Assembly: GCA_039030335.1 (NCBI GenBank)
Contig: JBCCEJ010000016.1
Coordinates: 14,405 to 78,404, forward strand
Reading direction: 5' to 3'
Length of the DNA: 64,000 nt
From: JBCCEJ01 sp039030335
GTDB taxonomy: Bacteria; Pseudomonadota; Gammaproteobacteria; HK1
Positions 1 to 9,590 of this stretch are shown piece after piece; position 1 is the stretch's first letter; each line of letters starts with the position of its first letter. Made by a program: the position numbers and the translations under genes. The notes under the pieces are model-generated. The model worked only from the letters and a program-made list of their open reading frames with translations, did not search any database and was not told where the DNA came from.

Positions 1-1128
1 CTCGTACCGCTCGATCACAAAACGGCACGTGCCGTGCGCGAACGACTCCCGCCTCTCGCAACGGTATCCAATCCGCTCGACTACACAACACCGCTCTGGG
101 GGAACGAAGAAGCGCTTCGCGACCTCTTTGGCGTGATGCTGAAACCGGGTTACGACGCCGCCGTGCTGGTGCAGGACTATCTGCCCGAACCGAGCGCTGA
201 CAATCAAAATTCACTCGCCGACGCCCGCGCGTTCGCCGCTGCCACGTGCGCGCAACGTGTACCTGGGGCGGTTGTCAGCGTATTGCCAGAGAACTTCGAA
301 GCGGGCGTCCGCCAGACCATCTGCACTCACGGTCTGGCGCCCCTGCAAGGCATTGAACACGCTTTGAAGGCAATTCGCGCTGCCTCGGGATCGATGCATC
401 GGGATCCGGCTTTCGCAGTGCAGTATGGGTGCGAGCGGCACGCGCACGCCGAAGACCATCCCCGACATCGCCTGCTGGACGAATGGCAAGGCAAACAACT
501 GCTGGCCAACGCCGGTGTACCCATCCCATCCGGTGCGTGCGGGACCGCAGACATGCTCCGGGACCTCGCCGCCACGCTCGGCTACCCGGTGGCGCTGAAG
601 TGTATACATCCATCACTGACCCACAAATCCGACGCCGGGGCGGTGCAGCTCAACATTGCGAACGACGCCGCACTCGAACAAGCGGCAACGGTCATGCGCG
701 ATTCGATCGCGCGGTCGCACCCGGAGATTCGCGTCGAGCAGTTCCTGGTTGAGCAAATGGTTACCGGCGCGATCGCAGAACTACTCGTTGGCTTCTACCG
801 CGACCCGACGTTTGGGCCGGTGCTGGTACTGGGTTCCGGTGGTGTGCTGGTCGAGTTGCTCGGCGATACGCGTTCCGTATTGCTTCCGGCCAACCAACGC
901 GTCATCGCGGATGCAATCCGTAAACTGAAGGTTGCAAAGCTGCTCTGCGGATTCCGCGGCGGCGCGGCAGCAGACCTGGACATGGTGGCAAGCACCGTGA
1001 CGCAGATTGTCCAAGCTTTGCTCGAAGCCAATGCCGTCGAGTGCGACGTCAATCCGCTGATGGTGACGCATGAGCGGGCTTACGCGGCTGACGCGCTCAT
1101 CACCGTGGCCGGGTCGCCGCCGGATTAG
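1..1128 (+). CDS. Acetate/acyl-CoA ligase (ADP-forming), C-terminal part; 5' end outside window
   Basis: The frame is open from base 1, so the real start lies upstream; 375 residues are visible. The first part looks like the end of the CoA-ligase domain. From about residue 150 on there is an ATP-grasp domain of the NDP-forming acyl-CoA synthetase family (GYPVALKCIHPSLTHKSDAG, then GPVLVLGSGGVLVELL, and the closing ECDVNPLMV). The family interconverts an acid plus CoA plus ATP with acyl-CoA plus ADP plus phosphate in the cytoplasm. The exact acid is not readable from sequence. It converges on the dioxygenase gene to its right. Family assignment is firm, substrate unknown. Confidence 0.85.
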   Translation, partial: LVPLDHKTARAVRERLPPLATVSNPLDYTTPLWGNEEALRDLFGVMLKPGYDAAVLVQDYLPEPSADNQNSLADARAFAAATCAQRVPGAVVSVLPENFEAGVRQTICTHGLAPLQGIEHALKAIRAASGSMHRDPAFAVQYGCERHAHAEDHPRHRLLDEWQGKQLLANAGVPIPSGACGTADMLRDLAATLGYPVALKCIHPSLTHKSDAGAVQLNIANDAALEQAATVMRDSIARSHPEIRVEQFLVEQMVTGAIAELLVGFYRDPTFGPVLVLGSGGVLVELLGDTRSVLLPANQRVIADAIRKLKVAKLLCGFRGGAAADLDMVASTVTQIVQALLEANAVECDVNPLMVTHERAYAADALITVAGSPPD

Positions 1129-1166
1129 CGGTTAACCCAGCTACCAAGCGGGGCCGAGGCGCCCGG

Positions 1167-2216
1167 TCAGCGCCATTTGTAGTCGACCAGGCCGTCCATG
1201 GGCCGCGCCGCGTCTGCCGGCATCCAGCTCTTGGATTCGCCGGCATATTCAGGGCCGGGGTTCCCGTGTACCGTGGTCCGCCACATCTCGCGGTGATGGC
1301 GTTCAGCGTCATACCACGTGGCGCTGTGGATCATCGAGCGGTTGTCGTAGATCAGCAGATCGCCTTCGTTCCACTCGTGGGCGTAGACGAATTCCGACCG
1401 CGTGTAGTGAGCCATCAGCTCATAGAGCAATTGAGCCCCCTCGCCCTCCGGCCCGGGCTCCATACCGATAAACGGCCCGTCCAGCCAGTCCATCTGCCCA
1501 CCCTCACAGAGGTAGAGCGCTTTGCGGCCGGTAACCGGATGTCGACGGACGACCGGTTGGGCCTGCGATCGCTGGTGCGGCAGCAACGCCTGCGGCGTTT
1601 CACCCGCGAGCACCGCCTTCTCGGAACGCCCGGTGCCCAAAAGCGCATGCAGTCCCATCAGTCCGTCGAGCTTCGCTTTCATGTTGTCGCCCAACGCGTC
1701 GTAGGCGGCGTAGCCATTGGCGAACAGCGTCTGCGCCTGCTCGAGCGGCGCGGGCGTGACCGCGTAGAACAGCGAAATGTCGGGCGGCGGGCGCCGGAAA
1801 CTCTGATCGGTGTGCCAGCCGCGGCGATGGGGAAATGTGATCGGCAGCGCGCCTTCAGCGGTGCGCGGCGGCTCTGGCGGCGGCGGCGGTAACTGATTGC
1901 AAGGTGGCGCGTTCGACAGCACCAGAATCTCACCAACATCCGGATGAATCATGTGCACCGGCGTCAGCGTGTCGTGGTAGTTCTCGACCTCCGGGCCAAA
2001 CACCCGGCTTATCCGCACCAGCCAGTCGGGGTGCGCAGCCAGTTCACGCCAACCGGGAACCACCAGCAGTCCATCCGCCTCATGCAGTGCATTAAGGGCC
2101 GCGGCGCCGTTGGCTTCCAGATACGCAAGTGCGGTGTCGCCGCTACCTTGAACCGGTAGCGTCGCACCGAGCGCGGCACCCGGTATTGGCGAAGTCGTAA
2201 GGATTGTCGTGCTCAT
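1167..2216 (-). CDS. TauD/TfdA family Fe(II)/2-oxoglutarate dioxygenase
   Basis: 349 residues, a little longer than the usual 280-320 of the family. The facial triad is visible: HTD in GWHTDQSF, and the distal His in YDNRSMIHSATW, followed by the 2-oxoglutarate-binding Arg in the HHREMWRTTV stretch. HPVTGRKALYL is also typical of the family. These enzymes hydroxylate and often cleave sulfonates, aryloxy acids or carnitine-like substrates; the substrate here is unknown. The N-terminal 25 residues are weakly conserved, so the start may be slightly further in. It is one of four family members in the first 24 kb. Confidence 0.85.
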   Translation of the reverse strand: MSTTILTTSPIPGAALGATLPVQGSGDTALAYLEANGAAALNALHEADGLLVVPGWRELAAHPDWLVRISRVFGPEVENYHDTLTPVHMIHPDVGEILVLSNAPPCNQLPPPPPEPPRTAEGALPITFPHRRGWHTDQSFRRPPPDISLFYAVTPAPLEQAQTLFANGYAAYDALGDNMKAKLDGLMGLHALLGTGRSEKAVLAGETPQALLPHQRSQAQPVVRRHPVTGRKALYLCEGGQMDWLDGPFIGMEPGPEGEGAQLLYELMAHYTRSEFVYAHEWNEGDLLIYDNRSMIHSATWYDAERHHREMWRTTVHGNPGPEYAGESKSWMPADAARPMDGLVDYKWR

Positions 2217-2252
2217 GTGTTATCGACCGCTATGGATGCATCGCGTCCACGG

Positions 2253-3085
2253 TTACCGGGCAGACGTCCGCGCAAAATCGACTAGCAGTTCAGATACGCG
2301 GTCCGGCGCCTCTATGGTGACCATGTGGCGCAGCCCTCCAGCACCACCAACGGTGCGCCGCCGAGGTCGTCAGCCATCCGCTGCGCGATCGCGGGCGTCG
2401 AGCCGACATCGGCACCGCCGGTGATGACCATCGACGGGCAGCGCACCTGACGCAAGGCATCGCCCACTTCCGCGTCGGCCTCCACGAACACCCGATACGC
2501 GTCGGTGTAACCGTGCCTGTGGTTGGCTCCGAGTTTATGTTTCAGCCACTCGACGGCATCCGGATTTGCGCTCTGAAACTGGGATGGCAGCCAGCGCTCC
2601 ACCGCCAGTTCGACAATGCCGCCCGGCCCGTCTTCCTCGGTCACTCGAAGCCGCTCACGCACGCCGCGCAGCTCATCTTCCGTTCGCCTGTACACGGTGC
2701 TCATCATGACGACGCCCGCGAGCACTTCAGGCCGATCCGCCGCGAATCGCTGCGTGATCACACCGCCCATCGAAAAACCGACCAGGATCGCGCGGCTCAC
2801 ATCACGAAACTTGAGCAGTCGCCCCAACTGATCGCAATAATCGCGAAGCGTGCTCCGCCGCTCCAGTGGCGGAGTACGGCCGTGTCCGAGCATGTCATAG
2901 CGCAACACCCGATGACTTTGTGTCAGTGCTTCGGCCTGCGCATCCCACATGTCCAGATCCAGGCCAACTCCGTGGAGTAGGACTACGGTTGGTCGATCGA
3001 TCGAACCGGTGCCAGCGCCAGGAGATGCGTCCACGAAGTACGTGCCGTCAGGCGCGGTCTGTCCGGTCTCAACGTGGCTGTGCAT
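2253..3085 (-). pseudogene. Alpha/beta hydrolase (3-oxoadipate enol-lactonase-like), frameshifted near the 3' end
   Basis: The first 257 codons (3085 to 2312) give an alpha/beta hydrolase: VVLLHGVGLDLDMWD oxyanion region, nucleophile elbow VGFSMGG, acid in GGADVGST. The frame ends early after VVLEGCATWSP, just where the catalytic-His block should be. Shifting by one base near 2325 restores RHMVTIEAPDRVSELLVDFA and a stop at 2253, which is the expected family C-terminus with its His. The total span of 833 bases is one base short of whole codons, so a single-base deletion (real or a sequencing error) is the simplest reading. It is divergent from the RidA gene. Confidence 0.75.
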
Positions 3086-3169
3086 GGCTGGCGGGGTCCC
3101 CGATGCGTTCGGCAGCGCTAATGTAGACTATTCTGCGAACTCACGGAGACCCGGACGGCCAGAGACGCG

Positions 3170-3562
3170 ATGGCAAGCAGCAAGGAGATCATTGGCGGCG
3201 ATCTCATCATCGGTGGGCGCAAGCTCACGTTGTCGAAGGCGGTGCGTGCGGGCGATTTCGTTTTTCTGACTGGCCAGGTGCCGATGCGCGATGGTGCACC
3301 CATGACCCACGGCACAATCGAGGAACAGACGCGCGCGTGCCTGGAGGAGATCCAGCGCACGCTGGCCGAAGCGAACTGCACGTTGGCAGACGTGGTGAAG
3401 TCGATGGTCTGGCTCAAATCGCGTGAAGATTTCCCCGGTTTCAACGCCGTCTACGGGGAGTATTTCCCTGAAGGGCCGCCCGCCCGTTCAGCCCTCGTGA
3501 GCGACTTTCTCGTAGATATCCGCGTCGAGATCGAATGCATCGCCTTCAAACCACAAGTCTGA
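3170..3562 (+). CDS. RidA/YjgF/UK114 family protein
   Basis: 130 residues, the normal length of the family. The trimer core motifs are present: FVFLTGQVPM, SMVWLKSREDFPGFNAVY and PARSALVSDFLVDIRVEIE, the last carrying the Arg that binds carboxylates in the active cleft. RidA proteins hydrolyse reactive enamine/imine intermediates; catabolic-island members often act as specific deaminases. It lies 44 bases before an aldehyde dehydrogenase in the same direction and may be co-transcribed with it. Assignment to the family is firm; a specific substrate is not readable. Confidence 0.88.
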   Translation: MASSKEIIGGDLIIGGRKLTLSKAVRAGDFVFLTGQVPMRDGAPMTHGTIEEQTRACLEEIQRTLAEANCTLADVVKSMVWLKSREDFPGFNAVYGEYFPEGPPARSALVSDFLVDIRVEIECIAFKPQV

Positions 3563-3606
3563 CCGGCTTGCTTGCCCGTTAGCCCGAGCGAACTTCGGAG
3601 AGTCTC

Positions 3607-5091
3607 ATGCCCGAGATTGAGCGTTATCAGATGTACATCGGCGGTGAATGGGTTGATGCCGCCAGCGGCAGCACTTTCGAAAGCGTGAACCCGGCCAACG
3701 GTGAACCCTGGGCACAGGTGCCCGAAGCAGACGCGGGCGATGTTGACCGCGCCGTGCAGGCTGCCCACAAGGCTTTCACCGAAGGCCCATGGGGCAAGAT
3801 GACACCCACGGCGCGCGGCAAGCTACTCCGCCGTCTGGCGGAAGTGCTGGCGGAGAACTCGGAGTCGCTAGGGCGTACTGAAACCGTCGATACCGGCAAG
3901 CTCTTCAAGGAGACTCGCTGGCAGGCCAATTACATCGCCGAGTTCTTTCAGTACTACGCCGGTCTCGCGGACAAGATTCACGGCGACACCCTGCCGATCG
4001 ACAAACCGGACATGTGGACTATGACGATGCGTGAGCCGCTTGGCGTCGTCGCGGCCGTTGTGCCATGGAATTCTCAGCTGTTCCTCGTGGCGGTCAAGAT
4101 CGGCCCCGCGCTCGCGGCTGGCAACACCGTCGTGTTGAAAGCTTCAGAACACGCGTCTGCGCCCATGCTCGAGTTCGCGAAGGTCTTTGAAGAAGCGGGC
4201 TTCCCACCGGGTGTTTTCAACGTCGTAACGGGTTTCGGCGACCCGTGCGGAAAAGCACTGACGACGCATCCACTCGTTGACCGCATCAGCTTCACCGGAG
4301 GGCCCGAAACGGCGCGTCACGTAGTGCGCAACTCGGCCGAAAATTTCGCGCAGGTGTCGCTCGAACTCGGCGGCAAATCCCCGATGGTGATCTTCGACGA
4401 TGCGGATCTGGAAAGCGCCGCGAACGGCGTGTTGCTCAGTATCTTCAGCGCCAGCGGGCAGAGCTGCGTTGCGGCTTCACGGCTGTTCCTGCACGAACGC
4501 ATCCACAATGAGATGCTCGATCGGGTCGCCGAGAAGGCCAGCCAGATACGTATCGGCGACCCGCTGGACGACCACAGTCAGATGGGGCCATTGGCGACGC
4601 TCGCGCAGCTCCGGAATATTGAGGCCACAGTCGCCGATGCTGAACAAAACGGCGCGACCGTCGTACATGGCGGGCGGCAACCGACCGCGCTGAACCAGGG
4701 CTGGTACTACGAACCAACCATCGTGGATTGCCCGCATCAGGATCTGAATGTCGTGCGCAATGAGCTGTTTGGTCCCGTTGTCAGTGCACTTAAATTTCGC
4801 GATGAGGACGAAGTCATCAAGGCGGCCAATGACACGCGATTTGGTCTCGCAGCCGGTGTCTTCACACGCGATGTGGGCAAGGCGCTGCGCGTCACTCGCC
4901 AGATCCGCTAGGGCATTGTGTGGGTCAACACCTATCGCATGGTCTCACCGATCGCTCCCTTCGGCGGCGTCAAGGACAGCGGCTGGGGGCGCGAATCGGG
5001 ACTTGAAGCCGTGTACGACTACACGCGCCCGAAAACGGTGTGGATCAACACCTCGCCGGATCCGATCGCCGATCCGTTCGTGATGCAATAG
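3607..5091 (+). pseudogene. Aldehyde dehydrogenase, interrupted by an in-frame TAG at 4909-4911
   Basis: The frame reads as an NAD(P)-dependent aldehyde dehydrogenase: PWNSQLFL, KASEHASAP, FTGGPETAR, general-base Glu in SLELGGKSP, and catalytic Cys in GQSCVAASRL. Codon 435 is TAG, between RQIR and GIVWVNTYR. After it the same frame continues without a shift through APFGGVKDSGWGRESGLEAV to a stop at 5089-5091. The total of 494 residues matches the family's normal length. As read, the product would be 434 residues and lack the conserved C-terminal block that completes the active site and oligomer contacts. A strong start with GGAGAG lies just before ATG 3607. It may be a recent nonsense mutation, an assembly error or suppressed amber. 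Confidence 0.8.
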
Positions 5092-5158
5092 GTCCCGCGC
5101 AACAAGGGCCGGTCCTCGTCGTGACAAGCGGTCGCAAGCTGCGCGAAGGCGCCCTGGT

Positions 5159-6358
5159 CTAGCTATCCGCCGTCGCCAATGCCACCGCCAGATTACAGGC
5201 GCGCTCATACTCCGTCAGATCAACCCATTCCTTGACGGTATGAACTTCGTTCTGACCCGCACCGAACGTCACCGTCGGAAGACCATGGCGCACGATCCAG
5301 TTGGCGTCGAGACCACCATTGGCAACGCGCACATCCGGCTCCAGTCCCAGTGCCCCAACAGCAGCCCTCGCCCGCTGCACCACCGGTAGGTTCTCGCGCA
5401 TGTGGAAAGGGTGGTAGTCGGTGTGCGCGGAGAACTTCACGCGCCCAGACTTGCCCGCGCTGTTTACGATCACCTTCGCGGCTACGGCGAAGGCGTTTTT
5501 GTAGGCGGCGGTAATTTCCTTGAAGAACTTCGCATTGTGGCTGCGGCTTTCGCCGCGGACGCGCACGAAGTCGGTGACGACGTTGGCTGCATCGCCCGCC
5601 GAACCACCGGTCGGGCCGCTCACCGGCCCGACATTGCTCGTACCAAATTTGTCGCCCTGTACAACCTTGCCGAACCAACCGTCGCGGTGCACGCTCGCAA
5701 GCGCCTCGGCCATGATCAGCGTCGCGCTCACGCCTTTTTCAGGTGCGCCGCCCGCATGCGCCGCCAGACCGTGAATTTCAGCTTCCCAGCGGTCAGCGCC
5801 AACCGCGCCAATCACGACGTTGCGAGCCGCGCTGCCGTCGACATTGAAGCCCGCCTTGATCCCTTTGAGTTCAGCCTTATCGAGACAGCGCGCGCCCCAT
5901 AGACCACTCTCCTCGCGTACCGTGAACAGCAGCTTGAGAGGCGGGTGGGCGAGCTTTTGCCGCTTCAGCTCTGCCGCCAGCGTCACCAGCACGCCGCAGC
6001 CGGTCCTGTTGTCGCCACCCAGTGCCGTCTTTGCCGCGTTGACGATCTTCCGACCCTTGCGCTGCGGCCTGGCACCAGCGCACAGCGGCACCGTATCCAT
6101 ATGGGTCATGAAAAGCAGCGGAGCGGCCGACTTCAAGCTGCCAACGCCGGGTAGGTCGACGATCAGATTGCCGGTTTCGGTTGGCAACGGGATCTTCTCG
6201 TGTGCCTGATCGAACCGGATGCACTTGCGCGCCACGCCAACATCGCGCAGAGCGGCGACAATCTCCTTGCCAATGGCGCGCTCTTGCCCCGTGACACCTT
6301 CAACGCCAAGGAATCGCATGAGGCGCTCTATCGCCTCACCACCGTCGACTGCTTGCAC
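5159..6358 (-). CDS. M20-family metallopeptidase (peptidase T-like)
   Basis: 399 residues starting at GTG with GAGGA seven bases upstream. The di-zinc ligands of M20 peptidases are visible in order: THMDTVP, GGDNRTGC, REESGLWGA, NVDG and the late His in GQNEVHTVKEW. The central insertion between these (about residues 190-290) is the dimerisation lid domain. Members hydrolyse small peptides or N-acyl amino acids in the cytoplasm. It is the only gene in its transcription unit and is divergent from the metallo-beta-lactamase-fold gene. Substrate not determinable. Confidence 0.85.
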   Translation of the reverse strand: MQAVDGGEAIERLMRFLGVEGVTGQERAIGKEIVAALRDVGVARKCIRFDQAHEKIPLPTETGNLIVDLPGVGSLKSAAPLLFMTHMDTVPLCAGARPQRKGRKIVNAAKTALGGDNRTGCGVLVTLAAELKRQKLAHPPLKLLFTVREESGLWGARCLDKAELKGIKAGFNVDGSAARNVVIGAVGADRWEAEIHGLAAHAGGAPEKGVSATLIMAEALASVHRDGWFGKVVQGDKFGTSNVGPVSGPTGGSAGDAANVVTDFVRVRGESRSHNAKFFKEITAAYKNAFAVAAKVIVNSAGKSGRVKFSAHTDYHPFHMRENLPVVQRARAAVGALGLEPDVRVANGGLDANWIVRHGLPTVTFGAGQNEVHTVKEWVDLTEYERACNLAVALATADS

Positions 6359-6849
6359 TCGTTTATCCTCGCAATGGATGCTCGGTGAATTATGGCGCCT
6401 CTTGCCGACCGGCGCTGCCCCCAGCGATACCAGAGCTCATCCCCTGCGGTCGCGAGCGAGATGCGGCGCGGTAACCGGCTGCGAGCCGGTGCGGGAACGC
6501 ACTTCCGGTGTCATGGTGCGCGAAGAACCTTTTGGGCGGTCTGCAGTCCAATCGCCAGGACCGAAGGTCGACGCTCCACAAGACAAAGCAGCCAGGCAGA
6601 TACGTAGCGAACAGCAAAAAAGGACATGCCAACGCACGACCGGATATTCGTCCATCTGCGGTCAACGAATAGCGGCGTACGGGTACCACAATCACGCCTG
6701 GACAAAGAGCGATCGGAATTCGATTCCCTGACCGCAGATTACTACTGACGCAGATAACTTGCGGCCTCGAACGGTTCGACCGGTTGTTCGCGTCTGAAAA
6801 TGTGTAAAGCGGCCAGGTGGTTTGCCGGCCGTTTCCTCGAGGAGTCCCA
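6359..6849. other. Divergent intergenic region, no gene seen
   Basis: About 490 bases separate the divergent M20 peptidase and metallo-hydrolase genes. Neither strand has a frame that resembles a protein or carries a convincing ribosome-binding site. The region must hold both promoters. A perfect 7-bp inverted repeat with a 3-base loop lies at 6474-6490 (ACCGGCT, GCG, AGCCGGT); it may be an operator or a hairpin. Confidence 0.5.
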
Positions 6850-7845
6850 ATGACTGCGAACACGACCGACCTTTCACGGCGCAAATTACTTCTGGGCGCG
6901 GCCGGCGCCGCGGCGGCGACAGCGCTGCCACTGCTTGGCACGGGCACGGCCTTCGCGAAAGCCCCGCTTGCCGGCGCGAGCATGACGGCGTATCGCCGGG
7001 TGAAGCTCGGTGCTTTCGAAGTGACCACCGTATTCGACGGCTTCGCCAACATCCCGAAGGTGCATCCGATCTTCGGAAACAACCAGTCAGCCGACACCGT
7101 CTCCGCGTACATGCAGGAAAACAATCTGCCAGGGAACGCCATGCAGATCGGCTTCACCCCGGTGGTTGTCAATACGGGCACAGAGCTGATCCTGTTCGAT
7201 ACCGGCAACGGCAGCGGAAGAGGCCCGACACGTGGCCATCTGGCCCAGTCCCTGGCGGCTGCCGGGTTCTCGACCGACCAGATCGACGTCGTCGTGATCA
7301 CCCATTACCACCCCGACCATATTGGCGGTCTGATGGTCGAAGGCAACCCGCAGTTCGCAAACGCGCGCTATGTGACCGGCGGAGCCGAAAACGATTTCTG
7401 GACGTCGAAAACGGTCACCGAAAGCACCAACAAGTCGATGCAGGGCCGGTCGAAGCTCGTCCAGGCGCAGATGGTACCGCTGGCTGACAAGACGACCTTC
7501 ATCAAAGGCGGCAATGACGTCGTCACCGGTATCACGGCCGTGGAAGCCTACGGCCACACCCCCGGTCACATGGCTTACAACATCGAAAGCAATGGTCAAC
7601 GGTTGCTACTGTGGGCTGACGCGTGCAATCACTACATCGCTTCACTGCAAAAGCCTGAGTGGCATGTCATCTTCGACATGGACAAAGCGAAGGCCATCGC
7701 CTCGCGCAAGAGAATCCTCGACATGGCAGCCGCGGACAAGATTCCAGCGACCGGCTACCACATGCCGTTCCCATCGATCGGTTATGTCGAGCAGGTGGGT
7801 GCCGCCCACCGCTGGGTGCCGATGAGCTACCAGCTCGACGTCTAA
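6850..7845 (+). CDS. MBL-fold metallo-hydrolase with Tat signal
   Basis: 331 residues from ATG 6850, chosen because GAGGAG sits eight bases upstream; an earlier GTG in the frame lacks one. The N-terminus has a twin-arginine signal (SRRKLLLGA followed by an Ala-rich hydrophobic stretch and TAFAKA), so export to the periplasm is expected. The metallo-beta-lactamase signature THYHPDHIGGL lies near residue 145, and later ligands appear in YGHTPGHM and WADACNHY. The fold hydrolyses lactones, thioesters and similar bonds; the substrate is unknown. A strong terminator-like hairpin follows the stop. Confidence 0.87.
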   Translation: MTANTTDLSRRKLLLGAAGAAAATALPLLGTGTAFAKAPLAGASMTAYRRVKLGAFEVTTVFDGFANIPKVHPIFGNNQSADTVSAYMQENNLPGNAMQIGFTPVVVNTGTELILFDTGNGSGRGPTRGHLAQSLAAAGFSTDQIDVVVITHYHPDHIGGLMVEGNPQFANARYVTGGAENDFWTSKTVTESTNKSMQGRSKLVQAQMVPLADKTTFIKGGNDVVTGITAVEAYGHTPGHMAYNIESNGQRLLLWADACNHYIASLQKPEWHVIFDMDKAKAIASRKRILDMAAADKIPATGYHMPFPSIGYVEQVGAAHRWVPMSYQLDV

Positions 7846-7856
7846 AGCAGCTGACG

Positions 7857-7885
7857 CGCCGGGTTGGTGTCTTGCCAACCCGGCG
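7857..7885 (+). terminator. Strong hairpin after the MBL-fold hydrolase
   Basis: A perfect 11-bp stem, CGCCGGGTTGG paired with CCAACCCGGCG around a 7-base loop, begins 11 bases after the stop codon at 7845. There is no clear T run after it, so it may act with Rho or only protect the 3' end. Confidence 0.6.
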
Positions 7886-8330
7886 TCCGCTTCCATTGCG
7901 CCCGGTGTAGAAAGGTGGCAAGTGCGTCCAGCCGCTGCCCGCCCGAACGCTTCGGCGTCTTTCAAGCACTCTCCCCACGAGCAGTAGCCGGTCGATCGCA
8001 GACGCCCTTAATCCGGCTGCGCGACCTCTCGTCATATCGGTTGGCGCTCCGCATACACCTACGCCACTCAAAGAGCGGATACCTGAGGCACATGCAGGGC
8101 TCGCCAGGCGTTAAACCCGCGGTCCGACCCCGTAACCCACCGCCGATGCGCTCACCTTGGGTATCATGAAGGTCTGGCGAGGCTCAGGCCGCAACGGCGG
8201 CGTGCGGCATGTTCGCTTTCCCACGTACTCGAAGTTTTGGAATTCCGGCCCCGGGGAATCTGTCCACCGCCAGGACCTGGCAGGCACTAGCGCACTCGGG
8301 GCACAGCGCATCCACGCAGGAGTTAGACAG
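7886..8330. other. Intergenic region, no gene seen
   Basis: The 445 bases between the terminator hairpin and the CoA transferase start hold open frames on both strands, but none resembles a protein family. The frame of the following gene is open upstream to 8157 without a better start. It probably contains the CoA transferase promoter. Confidence 0.45.
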
Positions 8331-9533
8331 ATGTCTGGACCGCTCACCGGCTATCGCATCATCGACTTCACGAATGTCATTGCCGGACCCTACGCGACCA
8401 TGATCCTCGCCGACCAGGGGGCAGACGTCATCAAAGTCGAGGCGCCCCATCGGCCCGACCATACCCGACACGCGGGCCCGGGCAGCACTGGTCTTACGGC
8501 GGTGTTCCTGAACAACAACCGCAACAAGCGGTCGATCTCGATCGACGTCAAATCCGAAGACGGGCGCGAAGCGCTGAAGCGGCTCGTCGCGACGGCGGAT
8601 GTGTTCATCCAGAATTTCCGGCCCGGCGTGGTCGAGCGGCTCGGCATTTCTGAAGCCGACCTGCGCGCCGTGCGCCCTGATCTGGTCTACGTGTCGATGA
8701 GCGGCTGGGGCGAGAACGGCCCGCTGTCACACAAGCCGGTTTACGATCCGATCATCCAGGCTCTGTCGGGGCTCGCAACCGTGCAGGCCGGGTCCGATCA
8801 GGAGCGCCCCCGCCTCATCCGCACGATCTTGCCGGATAAGCTTACCGGGGTAACGGCGGCGCAGGCGGTGGCTGCCGCCTTGGCGGGACGCGCCAAGACC
8901 GGCGAAGGGCAGCACGTCAAGGTCTCGATGCTCGATTCGATCATCGCTTTCCTGTGGTCGTCCGATATGGGCGGCCAGACATTTGTAGGCAACGAGATGA
9001 GTGCGCAGCGCGCCGCGACGTTTATCGATCTCATCTACGAGACAAAAACCGACTACATCACGGTCTCGACCATGACCAACACCCAGTGGGAAGCATTCTG
9101 CCGCACGGCCGACCGCGAGCATCTGTTGTCGGACGAACGCTTCGCAACGCCGTCGCTGCGCGATCAGAATGCCAACGAGCGATTGCAGCTCATCCAGGAG
9201 GCGTTGCTCGAGCGACCCGCGGACGAATGGCTGAAGATCCTCGATGACGCGGGCGTACCGTGTGCGCCCGTATTGACGCGTCGCCAGATGATCGACCACC
9301 CACAGGTCAGAGCGAGCGGCACGGTTATCGAGACCGAGCATCCGCAGGCCGGACGACTTCGCCAGGCGCGCCCTGCTGCACGGTTCGAGGGCACCCCCAC
9401 CAGCGTCCGTCGCGGCGCGCCACTGCTCGGCGAGCACACGTTCGAACTCTTGCGTGAAGTCGGCTATGACGACGCCGACATCGATGCAATGGTTGCCGCA
9501 AAGGTGTTGCGAGCGACGGGCGGTGCGCGGTGA
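8331..9533 (+). CDS. CaiB/BaiF family III CoA transferase
   Basis: 400 residues from ATG 8331, which has AGGAG ten bases upstream. Family III features are clear: FTNVIAGPYATMILADQGAD at the N-terminus, NRNKRSISIDV, QNFRPGVVERLG, and the Asp of VYDPIIQALSG that forms the acyl anhydride intermediate. The enzyme moves CoA between carboxylic acids. It stands alone between a terminator and a convergent acyl-CoA synthetase gene. Substrate unknown. Confidence 0.9.
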   Translation: MSGPLTGYRIIDFTNVIAGPYATMILADQGADVIKVEAPHRPDHTRHAGPGSTGLTAVFLNNNRNKRSISIDVKSEDGREALKRLVATADVFIQNFRPGVVERLGISEADLRAVRPDLVYVSMSGWGENGPLSHKPVYDPIIQALSGLATVQAGSDQERPRLIRTILPDKLTGVTAAQAVAAALAGRAKTGEGQHVKVSMLDSIIAFLWSSDMGGQTFVGNEMSAQRAATFIDLIYETKTDYITVSTMTNTQWEAFCRTADREHLLSDERFATPSLRDQNANERLQLIQEALLERPADEWLKILDDAGVPCAPVLTRRQMIDHPQVRASGTVIETEHPQAGRLRQARPAARFEGTPTSVRRGAPLLGEHTFELLREVGYDDADIDAMVAAKVLRATGGAR

Positions 9534-9590
9534 GGCGACGCCTGGGCTCTACTCAGTAACCGTACTCTGGAGCTCGCAAGGCAGGGGGAT

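Noticed and set aside
4909..4911. Pyrrolysine insertion at the TAG of the aldehyde dehydrogenase
   Set aside because: The site is an ordinary small-residue position in the family and no pyrrolysine genes are in view; mutation or error is simpler.
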